Below are positions 25,915 through 40,635 of a stretch of DNA of 64,000 nucleotides, one piece after another. Location of the stretch: positions 1 to 64,000 of the forward strand of contig NZ_NFKT01000022.1 of NCBI RefSeq assembly GCF_002160525.1, in the 5' to 3' direction. The notes below the pieces were generated by a model that saw only the letters and a program-made list of their open reading frames with translations, did no database searches and was not told the origin of the DNA. The translations under genes were made by a program, and so were the position numbers. This stretch comes from Lachnoclostridium sp. An169 (GTDB lineage: Bacteria; Bacillota; Clostridia; Lachnospirales; Lachnospiraceae). The stretch's first letter is position 1. Each line of letters begins with the position of its first letter.

Positions 25915-27756
25915 TTATCTAAGTATCACTTTCTCCCCATAAACCTCCCCGCTAAACTCCGCCTGCAAATATCTGTCCGGGAAATTTATGATCTCATTCC
26001 CTTCCATCTGCACATCCCTGCAGTTCCTAAACACCACTCTGGGACTTCCCTGCCCGCCTCTTCCGGCCCAGATCACATTGCCGCAGAACCGGATCTCCCC
26101 CGTATGGTCTGCGAACAGCACCGTCTCTTTCCCCTGCACAAACAGGTTGTCCTCGATCCGGATATTCCGGTGTACCATCTGCTCCGACTGCGGATCCACG
26201 CCGGACTCGATGTGGATCACGCCATCGCAGAACTGGTATGCCGAAGTACAGCAGTCCAAAAACTGGTTTTCCCGGACCGACACGTCTGTACACGTCCCGG
26301 ACTCGTACCACTCCCGCACGTCTCCCGTAATGGTGACGGCGCTTCCCGACGACTCGAAAATATTATTCTCAATCCGTACCTGCCCCGGCGTAGTCACCAG
26401 GATTCCCCGGGCGCGGCAGCTTCCAAAATAATTGTTCCGGCACAGAACAGACGGCGTGTTGGTCAGGTTTTCTAGAGAACAGTTTTCATCTGCCCCCTCC
26501 GGTATCTTATCCGCCAGTTCCAGTTCAAACTCCACGGGTGTGATCAGCCGGTATGAAGCAACTCTTGCTGTTCCAACAAGGCTTCTGTCCTCCGGCCGGA
26601 GAAATGCGATCTCATCCCCTGGAGAAGCCCACCTCTCAAATCCCGCCGACTGGGGATGGCAGTAAACTCCGGTCACTTTTTTATCCCCGCTGATCTTGCG
26701 GATCCCGGCCGCGGTTCCATGTACATTCACCGGATCATCCATCAGCCCCCGGAACCGGCAGTTCTCTATGGTGATCTGCCCGCCGTTGTTGGAAAAATGA
26801 AGTCCGTCGTCATGGCCGGAGATGATCTGGTATCCGCCTGCATGGTCCGCGGTAAATGCCACGCCTCTGGCTGTAATATCCCGGTTAAACTGGAACACGA
26901 TCCCCAGGCCTGCCGTATGGTATACCGTCACACTTTCCACCAGAACGTCCTCCGAATGCTGCACCAGCATCCCAGGATGCACCCGTTTTCCGTGCCGCAG
27001 TACGAGAAGATTTCCCGGCTTCGGTACCACCCGGAAGCTTCCCTCGAGACGCACCACAGCCGTTCCGTCTTCAGGCATCCTCTCCTGCGGAATTTTCTCT
27101 GCACATGGGCTTTCACCCGTCCTTGTTTCGTCCTTCCATACAAAACGCGCCTTCACCTGCGGAAATGTATCTCCCGCCCCGCTTCTCACCCGGTTTGTGT
27201 CCGCGTCAAACTCAATTGCGGCAAACATGGGCTCCTTCCGCACATCAGCGTCAGCTTTCTCCCCTTCCTGCAGGAAATACAGCTTCTCATCCTCGATGCA
27301 GCAGGGGAATTTTCCCGGATCGATCCCGATCTCAACCGCCTCCTCCGACGCCCGTAGAACACGCGCCTCCGCGCCGTGGGGCATGGCGGAGGTGATCTTC
27401 AGGTTCTTCACCTCGATATGACGGCATCCGGAAACTGCCAGGGGCGTCATATCGCCATGAAAGCAGAATACCGCATCCTGACCTTCCAGGCACACATGCT
27501 CCAGATCTTCCAGAAACACGCCGAAGCTCCGTGACTCCGCCTGATCGGAGTTGGAGACGGAGACCGCCCGCTTTACGGCGTCCGCCGGATAGAAATGATA
27601 CGTTCCCTGTTCCAGGACAAAACGGGTATCCCGGGGATTTTCTGCTGTCATCTTCCGAAAACGCTCCGTCAGGGTACGCTCCGCCTCATCTCCGCACTGC
27701 CGGGCTTTTGCGCCCTCCGGCATAATCCCGTAATCTCCTGCATAGACTGTCCTCAT
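25915..27756 (-). CDS. GH110-like beta-helix alpha-1,3-galactosidase, cytoplasmic form
   Basis: 613 aa, no signal peptide. GGAGAG lies a few nt before the ATG. Many beta-helix turns (VSGCRHIEVKNLKI, NNGGQITIENCRF, GQVRIENNIF). The motif GLMDDPVNVHGT matches the conserved MDD-x-x-N-x-HG segment of GH110, where paired Asp residues take part in catalysis, and GHDDGLHFSN precedes it. Characterised GH110 enzymes are inverting alpha-1,3-galactosidases that remove terminal Gal from blood-group-B or linear alpha-Gal structures and are usually exported; lack of a signal here points to action on imported oligosaccharides. Neighbours (DUF5054, GH2, GH95-like) fit stepwise trimming. Substrate is inference. 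Confidence 0.78.
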   Translation of the reverse strand: MRTVYAGDYGIMPEGAKARQCGDEAERTLTERFRKMTAENPRDTRFVLEQGTYHFYPADAVKRAVSVSNSDQAESRSFGVFLEDLEHVCLEGQDAVFCFHGDMTPLAVSGCRHIEVKNLKITSAMPHGAEARVLRASEEAVEIGIDPGKFPCCIEDEKLYFLQEGEKADADVRKEPMFAAIEFDADTNRVRSGAGDTFPQVKARFVWKDETRTGESPCAEKIPQERMPEDGTAVVRLEGSFRVVPKPGNLLVLRHGKRVHPGMLVQHSEDVLVESVTVYHTAGLGIVFQFNRDITARGVAFTADHAGGYQIISGHDDGLHFSNNGGQITIENCRFRGLMDDPVNVHGTAAGIRKISGDKKVTGVYCHPQSAGFERWASPGDEIAFLRPEDRSLVGTARVASYRLITPVEFELELADKIPEGADENCSLENLTNTPSVLCRNNYFGSCRARGILVTTPGQVRIENNIFESSGSAVTITGDVREWYESGTCTDVSVRENQFLDCCTSAYQFCDGVIHIESGVDPQSEQMVHRNIRIEDNLFVQGKETVLFADHTGEIRFCGNVIWAGRGGQGSPRVVFRNCRDVQMEGNEIINFPDRYLQAEFSGEVYGEKVILR

Positions 27757-27836
27757 ATTGCTCTCCGCCTTTCTTCTCGCATCCGTGTTCTTTTACTCCT
27801 GTCTTCCGGTACTTCTGACACCTCTTCTGCGCTTCC

Positions 27837-29780
27837 TTACTTTTCTCCTTCCAGTTCCATCTCCACGCGGAATCTGGCGTCCTCTCCGTACCACATGGTA
27901 AAGTTTGTCCCCCAGACATTATTGCACAGGTTCACCCAGAACCCTTTATCCGCCGCAGGTATCTCATCGGTAAAATCAAGCAGTCCCGGCCGTTCCAGGC
28001 TGATGACCGGCGCGTCCACAGTGCGGAAAGTAAGATGCTCCATGGCGACTTTTTCCTCCACAGCGTGGATCCGCCTTCCCCCTCCGGACACCACATCATC
28101 CGGACGGATCTTTCCGCCCATCTTCTGGATCCACCGGATCTCATCCGCCGGGCAGAATCCAAGCCATGCCGCTTCCGCCACACGGCTTTCCTGTTTTCCT
28201 GTCCATGCAAAATCAAAGGTAATCTTATCTTCGTCAAACACGACTTTCAGTTCCGTTTCCTCCATGCCTCCGTACAGCCGGACCGCTTCCTCCGGCAGTT
28301 TCATGCGGATCACCAGTTCATTCCCTTTTGTCCGGACCTCTGTTTTCTCCGGACGGTACTGCCTGTAATGGTCAATGGCCTCCGCTATCCCGATCTTACT
28401 GTCGTCCTCGATGGCCCAGGACTCATCAGTGATCACATACTGGCTCAGATAGCGGTCATATTCTTCCTGGGAAAATACTTCGTAGACAAAGCTCCCCAGT
28501 CTGTGTTCCTTATCCGCGAGCACTCTGCCGTCCCGTGACAGAGTATCGATCGAACCGTCTTCTCCAACGCTCACTTCGTAACCGCCGATTTCCATCAGCT
28601 GTCCGGGCTCTTTCTTCTCATATCCAGTCAGATCAGTAAGAGGTCTCTTATATTCAGAAACCGCACGTTTCGCCCGCGCGAGAGATTCTCCGGAAAGGCT
28701 GTTTACCGCGTCTTCCACATAATCTCTCTGCTCCTGCCAGGAAAGCTCCATGTTGCGGAATTTCTCCGTCGTCTTTTCCCGCAGGAAATCTTCCTTCTTA
28801 AAGTAGCGGTGCTCTCCTTCCAGCTCTCCGTTCTCCAGCTGCCTGCCGAGCCACATCTTCTCATCCAGCCCCCATGTGTGCTCCGGCACCAGAATCAGGT
28901 GGCGGTACATTTTTTCCATATCCTCCTCGGGCAGTTCCTCTTTTAAACGGAGCAGAGCCCGGTACTTGCTCACCTTTCCCGGATCGGACGCTGTGCCGAA
29001 GATCCAGGTGTCGCCGATCTCCTGCGTTACAACAGGCAGTTCCACCCGGCCGTCTTTTGCTGCCTGCTCCACAGCTTCCGCCACGTCCTCAAGAGTTCCT
29101 GCCACCAGTTCTGCTTCCGGGAAACGCCCGTGCAGTTCCCGGTAAACTTTGCGGATCTCCTCCGCGGACTGGGGTCCCCGGTTATCTCCCGTATGGGCAA
29201 AGTATACAGCCGTCCCGCTCTTTCCGATCTCTGTCATCTGACCGTAATCTCCGTTATACATCACGATCACGGACTCCCCGTTTCCACTCTCCCAGCGAAA
29301 CAGATCCGGAACAGCGGGTCTTGTAGATGAGGGATTTACTCCGATATGCAGGAACTTCACCCCCGCGTTTTCAAGCAGAGCAATCATAGAACGGGTATGT
29401 CCCGGCACATCCGTCATCTTCGCAGCCACCGTCTTCACCCCGAAACGCTCATCCAGTTTCCGGGAGATATTCAGCCCGTAACGGAAGAGATCCCGGTTCA
29501 TCAGCTCTGTATGTGTAGTGAACGGAAGAGCATGCCAGCGGATTTCTCCGTGGCGGATCGCATCCTCCATCCACTCCGGATGTTCTCCTTCCTCCAGATA
29601 CTGCCCGATCAGCCAGGAACCGGTGGTCCAGATGAAGCGCTCCTTCTCTCCCCGCATCTCCCGGGCTGTCCGCATGGCATTAGGGATATATTCCTTCATA
29701 TAACACTCTTTGATAGTCCGGGCAAAATTCGTAAATCCCAGATCCAGATGGGTTTTAAAAATCACAATAATCTTTTCCAT
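27837..29780 (-). CDS. DUF5054 family, GH38-like glycosidase
   Basis: 647 aa. The ATG at 29780 is chosen (AGGAG 10 nt upstream) over a GTG 33 nt further up. The N-terminus MEKIIVIFKTHLDLGFTNFA carries a His-x-Asp metal motif (H11, D13), and AAKMTDVPGHTRSMIALLEN carries an Asp equivalent to the GH38 nucleophile/metal ligand. FIWTTGSWLIGQYLEEGE and HALPFTTHTELMNRDLFRYG are hallmarks remembered from DUF5054 proteins. The second half is beta-rich as in GH38. GH38 enzymes are retaining, zinc-dependent alpha-mannosidases; DUF5054 has no established activity to my knowledge. Cytoplasmic; lies between the GH2 and GH110-like genes. Confidence 0.8.
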   Translation of the reverse strand: MEKIIVIFKTHLDLGFTNFARTIKECYMKEYIPNAMRTAREMRGEKERFIWTTGSWLIGQYLEEGEHPEWMEDAIRHGEIRWHALPFTTHTELMNRDLFRYGLNISRKLDERFGVKTVAAKMTDVPGHTRSMIALLENAGVKFLHIGVNPSSTRPAVPDLFRWESGNGESVIVMYNGDYGQMTEIGKSGTAVYFAHTGDNRGPQSAEEIRKVYRELHGRFPEAELVAGTLEDVAEAVEQAAKDGRVELPVVTQEIGDTWIFGTASDPGKVSKYRALLRLKEELPEEDMEKMYRHLILVPEHTWGLDEKMWLGRQLENGELEGEHRYFKKEDFLREKTTEKFRNMELSWQEQRDYVEDAVNSLSGESLARAKRAVSEYKRPLTDLTGYEKKEPGQLMEIGGYEVSVGEDGSIDTLSRDGRVLADKEHRLGSFVYEVFSQEEYDRYLSQYVITDESWAIEDDSKIGIAEAIDHYRQYRPEKTEVRTKGNELVIRMKLPEEAVRLYGGMEETELKVVFDEDKITFDFAWTGKQESRVAEAAWLGFCPADEIRWIQKMGGKIRPDDVVSGGGRRIHAVEEKVAMEHLTFRTVDAPVISLERPGLLDFTDEIPAADKGFWVNLCNNVWGTNFTMWYGEDARFRVEMELEGEK

Positions 29781-29858
29781 CGCAGTTGTTCTCCTGTTTC
29801 TTTCATTTATCACTGATATTTCTTCTATGATCTGTACGATTCTTTCTGCCTCCTGCGT

Positions 29859-36342
<6,484 letters not shown>

Positions 36343-36346
<4 letters not shown>

Positions 36347-38829
36347 TCTCCTTTTCCTCCTATCGAAATCCGGATCTCCGCCCCGGCAGGGACCGCCACT
36401 TTTTTCATGCGTCCGAAATAACCGTGTCCCAGCTTTTTCTCCGTCAGACTGTGATCTGCCAGGATCGTAACTTCCGCGTCATATTCAGTCGGATTCGCAA
36501 TCCGCAGGACGACCCTGCCGTCTGTTCCGTCCCCCGTTCTGCCGCCTGCTGCTTCACTGCCGGCTGCTCCCTTCGCAGACTCTCCCGCATCTCTGACAAC
36601 TTCCACCTTCACATGGTCACTGCACTGTACTACGTCCCGGTCCAGATCCACATAGATACCCGGGATCTCCACATAGGTCAGAAGCATGGTCGTCTCCGGC
36701 CAGTTGGAGCCGTACAGGAAGCCGCCCACCGTATGCTTTCCTTCCCAGTCGCTCATCTGCACACGCTCATTGAAGAATCCCGCCGGAAGAGGTTTATCTG
36801 CAAGTGTGTCAACCGGACGGTCCGGAAGAGATACGAACTGGGAGAGAGCATGGCTGATCCGGCCCATCCACTCCAGATATCTCTGATCTCCGGTAAAACG
36901 GTAGAGTTTCAGCAGCGAGTTGCCGGACAGGGTGCAGATGCCCGGTGCCGAGTGCTTATTCTGCGCATTGGCAAATACCGTGCCCCTCGTGTGCGCCCCG
37001 ATCTTAGCCGCAGCGCTCCCCTCCGGGAAATCAAAGTCATAGCTCACCACCCAGGTGACGGCAAGTTCAAAAGCTTCCTTCGCCGCATCGAGCCATTTCT
37101 TCTTTCCTGTCGTCTCGTAGAGCTGTACACAGGACTCCAGAAGACCGAAAGCAGACTCGCTGTCCGGGGCCTGGCAGATCTCGCCGGGGCCTCCGTTTAC
37201 CACGCCTTTTCTCAGGCAGCCGTCACAATAGATGTCCCCCAGTTTCTCCGCAGTCTCCAGATATTTTGCACATCTTTCCTGATATTCCTCTGCTCTCTTA
37301 TGATCTGCTCCTGCATCTCCCTGCTCCCGGTTCTCCTCTGCACCGCTGAAATATTCATACGCCAGAGCCAGCGCCCCGCAGGCGATCGCCGCGCTGGCGG
37401 TATCTCCCACAAGGAGCTCCTCTTCCTCCATATCGATGAACTGTCCCAGTTGCCCGTGTTTCTCAAAGAACCGCACAAACGCATCCGCCTGGCGCAGAAT
37501 GCTCTCCTCTACAATATGGAGAAGCGCCCTATTCTCCGACGCATGCACGCCTCCGCCTGCTTCCGTGCCTGCCGGGGTCTGCTCTGTTCCGCCGTTTCCG
37601 CGCTGCGCCGTCTGCTCCGCCCGCAGATACAGGGCCTGTTTTACCATGAAATACAGGAGATCCGCATCTTTTCTCACAAGCAGAACCGGCTTTGACGTAT
37701 CCATAAATGCATCGCCGTAGCACTGTCCACCGGCATACATAGGCACATACCATCCGTTGTCTCTCTGAAGCTTTTCCACAATAAACCGGAGTGTGGAAAG
37801 TGCCTGTTCCCGAGCTGTCCCCCGGTCTTCCATAAGGTAGGAATAAGTGTTCATTCCGCCGCCGACCCATCCGGACTGCCAGTGTGCCGGGATCGTTTCT
37901 CCTGTTCCAACCATCAGATAACCCTCAGGGGAGAAATTCATCCGGATGCATTTTTCTTTCACCGTCTGATAAGCCCGGGAAAACGGAATGCTGCAGTAAT
38001 CCCCTCCCTGTTCCATCTCTTCTCTTACACGGTTAAAATACATGAAAAACCGTTTCATATCTTCTGCCTCAAAGGCATGGCACTCCGCTTCAAGCACAAG
38101 CACATCTCCCTTTTTCAGCAGTGCCCCTTCATCGTCAGATGGATAACCGCAGGTGGGATAGAAACCGGAACCATCCGGAAGATCCCCGAAGAAATAAACA
38201 TTCTTCTCCCTCACCCCCGGGGAGGAGACGCTGAAAACAGCCTGGTCCTTATTCTCCTTTACCGTAAATCCCGTATATCTTCCGTTCTCCTCATGTTTCG
38301 CAAGCATGAGAAATCCTTTTTTGTTCTTCTTTTCATAATAGCCCGACGCCGGTGTGCTCATGTCTCCGGAGAGAAACTGAATCCGGGACTCTTCTTCTTT
38401 CTTTGCCAGACGTGGGATGTCCGTAACCACCGCCGTCCAGCCGTCTGCTGTCTTCTCCGCACAGTAAGGCGGATAGGGGATGTATCTGCTCTCCATACGG
38501 TTTCCGTTGTATACTGCCGCAGGCATGAATACATAATTATCCCTGTCCCATCCCTCTACGGCATTTTCCAGAGTCAGGGAAACCGGGATTTCCAGGTCTT
38601 CCAGTGCCGCTGCACAGATGTGGAACTTTCTGACATACCCGGTTCCGCTCTGCTCGCAGATCACCTGCAGCGGAGCCGTCTTTACCTCATATATCTGCCG
38701 CTTCTCACTTTTTCCGCTGTTTCCATCCGCTCTGCTGTCATCCTCTGCTCCGCTGTTCTCCCCGATCCTCCAGAGTTCTTCCGTCACCGGGACGCTTCCG
38801 TTATATTGTTTTACTCTGATCTGATACAT
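36343..38829 (-). CDS. Six-hairpin (alpha/alpha) glycosidase-like protein, family not recognised
   Basis: 828 aa. The start at 38829 is chosen because AAGGAG lies 7 nt before the ATG; the frame is open 117 nt further upstream without a better site. The beta-rich first third is followed by helical-hairpin repeats typical of (alpha/alpha)6 enzymes (WQSGWVGGGMNTYSYLMEDR, MYAGGQCYGDAFMDTSKP, SESAFGLLESCVQLYETTGK, ICTLSGNSLLKLYRFTGDQR). Several acidic/aromatic pairs could form an active site, but none matches a family I can name. Four Gly/Ala/Glu-rich inserts (near residues 20-35, 415-445, 530-550 and 760-785) interrupt conserved-looking segments. No signal peptide. Second gene of the operon, 104 bp after the GH10-like gene. 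Confidence 0.65.
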
Positions 38830-38933
38830 TGATTTTCTCCTTTTCCTTTCATCCGTAATTCTTCCGGCTTTCTCTGCGCAGCTTCCTTCACACTGTTTCC
38901 GCAATCCGCTGTTCTGCTGCCGGTTCCGCTTCT

Positions 38934-40286
38934 CTATTCTGCACAAATCACATACTCCCTGTGCTCACTGTTCATCTCTGCCCCGTACTTCCGGACAGCC
39001 AGTGCTTTCTCATCTTCCCCGCTCTGCCGGGCAGCAAACTCCACCTCATACTCTCCGTCAAATCCGCCAAACCCACAGCATCCGTCCGCGTCTGTCTCCA
39101 GAACCGCCTCCGTCTTCCAGGTCCCCCGGATCAGCTTTCTCAGCCGTTCATAGGCAGGCTTCGGCGAAAGATCCGGGCGGATCAGGCCGCCCTCCGTCTC
39201 ATTCCACGTATAGGTGTCGCAGAGATCCCAGTAGGTACACTCTTTTACCGCCGGATGGGCGAAGGCGAGTTTGTACATACGCACGAGGAAATCCGCCTGC
39301 GTCTCCTCTGTGATGGGCTGTCCGGCCCGGTACTCCTCCACGTTCGCGATGCCCAGCTGACCCGCAGTAGTCGGGTCCACATCCCACGGGGAATAAGCCC
39401 CCGGGCGCTGTGCAGATGACGCCCCGATCTCGGTAAACCTCACGCCCCTGTGGTAGCGCTCTTCCAGTGCCCCGAAATGTTCCCACATGCTCTTATAAAA
39501 CGATACCGCACTGCTGTCGTAGAGTTCAAAATATCCCCGGATTCCCAGATCATCCACTCGCCCGCCGAACAGCCCGGCATTCCGGATCCCCTTCTCATAG
39601 AAATCCGGATCAATGGTATGTCCGCCGTTGTCCACAATGGATGCATGGGGCGCCAGATCACTGACCCACCGGTACACCAGTCCCTCATTTACCCGGAGAT
39701 TTCCCGCCTTCTGGATCTCGTCATAGGCTTCGTTTACCGGATGCCAGCAGGAAATACGGTCACGGTAACGCTCCACGGTCTCACATACATGTGCTTCCAG
39801 GGCTTTCCGCGCCTCTTCCTCCGTGCATTTCCCAATCCACTGCGGGGAGACGTCATCCCGCGGATAGAGCAGGGCATGGGCAGTGATCCGCTGCCCCAGT
39901 GCTTCCGCTCTCTGAATCATCCGCTCCATGGGGCCGTACCCGCCGCACTCCCGGTCGAAAGTATGGATCCCCCGCTCCGGTTCCAGCACCCGCCATCCCC
40001 ACCAGAGGGTTACAGCATTGAAAAGCGCTCCGATCCTTTCCCAGTAGCGCTCTGCCCCGGGCCCCTCCCCGCACGCCAGATGATTCGTCATACTGATATG
40101 TCCGTTGGGGCACACGCCGAATGTAAACTCATGGTTTCTGTGTACTGCCCGCAGTCTCACGCCCCGGCATGGCTTCCCGTATGCATTGAGGACGCGGATG
40201 CGGAAACCGTGTACTCTGTTTTTCTGTATTTCCCTGTCCAGCTCCTCTTCCATTTCTTCCGCTGACCGTATCCGGTTCCATTCCAT
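38934..40286 (-). CDS. GH10-like endo-beta-glycanase, intracellular
   Basis: 450 aa. The ATG at 40286 follows AGGAGG by 9 nt; the frame extends upstream, but the earlier starts lack a site. GH10 fold: FGVCPNGHISM (usually FGVAVN), LWWGWRVLEPERG, acid/base Glu186 in WHPVNEAYDE (consensus WDVVNE), nucleophile Glu286 in VRFTEIGASS (consensus ITELDI), and YWDLCDTYTW near the end. The 100-residue spacing fits GH10. The substitutions around both Glu residues are large, so substrate may not be xylan. It lacks a signal peptide and a carbohydrate-binding module. First gene of the 14-gene run, directly behind the divergent promoter region it shares with the AraC-type regulator. Confidence 0.8.
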   Translation of the reverse strand: MEWNRIRSAEEMEEELDREIQKNRVHGFRIRVLNAYGKPCRGVRLRAVHRNHEFTFGVCPNGHISMTNHLACGEGPGAERYWERIGALFNAVTLWWGWRVLEPERGIHTFDRECGGYGPMERMIQRAEALGQRITAHALLYPRDDVSPQWIGKCTEEEARKALEAHVCETVERYRDRISCWHPVNEAYDEIQKAGNLRVNEGLVYRWVSDLAPHASIVDNGGHTIDPDFYEKGIRNAGLFGGRVDDLGIRGYFELYDSSAVSFYKSMWEHFGALEERYHRGVRFTEIGASSAQRPGAYSPWDVDPTTAGQLGIANVEEYRAGQPITEETQADFLVRMYKLAFAHPAVKECTYWDLCDTYTWNETEGGLIRPDLSPKPAYERLRKLIRGTWKTEAVLETDADGCCGFGGFDGEYEVEFAARQSGEDEKALAVRKYGAEMNSEHREYVICAE

Positions 40287-40341
40287 AATATACTGCCTCC
40301 TGAATAATATACTGCCGCCCGGGCAGCTCTTTCTTCTTACC

Positions 40342-40370
40342 ATCGTAATGAACTGTCCGCTCTCCGACAA
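40342..40370 (-). promoter_or_regulatory. Putative promoter of the 14-gene glycan operon
   Basis: On the minus strand: TTGTCG (40365-40370), 17-nt spacer, TACGAT (40342-40347). The 18-bp motif ends 5 nt upstream of the -35, the spacing expected for an activator touching RNA polymerase. Confidence 0.5.
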
Positions 40371-40375
40371 CTACG

Positions 40376-40393
40376 AAATTTAACGCTTACTCT
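40376..40393 (-). promoter_or_regulatory. Shared 18-bp motif, site 1 (probable AraC-regulator box)
   Basis: Plus-strand AAATTTAACGCTTACTCT; 15 of 18 positions match each of the sites at 48044-48061 and 63464-63481, in the same orientation relative to the operon. A half-copy (AAAATTAACTCTCA) follows at 40395, giving the tandem-repeat look of AraC sites. Confidence 0.55.
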
Positions 40394-40512
40394 GAAAATT
40401 AACTCTCATTTTTCCGGATGCCTTTTCCGAAAAACCCTTTGTTATCAAAGAATACGGGAAAACTCAGGGGAGGTGTAAAAAAATATGACTTTCCATCCGC
40501 TCGAAGAATCGC

Positions 40513-40541
40513 TTGAAAACAAAGATATTCCATCCTATAAT
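40513..40541 (+). promoter_or_regulatory. Sigma-A promoter of the AraC-type regulator
   Basis: TTGAAA (40513-40518), 17-nt spacer, TATAAT (40536-40541), about 95 nt before the regulator's ATG. Confidence 0.75.
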
Positions 40542-40635
40542 AAAAAGACGGACATTCGCCGCAGCATGAGACGGACTTCCATACATACAGCAACGATACA
40601 TCAAAATAAATCTACCTGAAAGGATTGAGGGGCCT

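Larger units (their letters stand above)
40287..40635. other. Divergent control region between operon and regulator
   Basis: Contains, in order, the putative minus promoter (40342-40370), the 18-bp shared motif (40376-40393) with a half-copy at 40395-40408, and the consensus plus promoter (40513-40541) of the regulator. A 44-codon frame at 40484 overlaps the plus promoter and is not called. Confidence 0.7.

Noticed and set aside
40484..40619. 44-codon plus-strand frame with a nearby GGGGAGG
   Set aside because: It contains the consensus promoter of the regulator, the spacing to GGAGG is long (11 nt) and the peptide shows no recognisable features.
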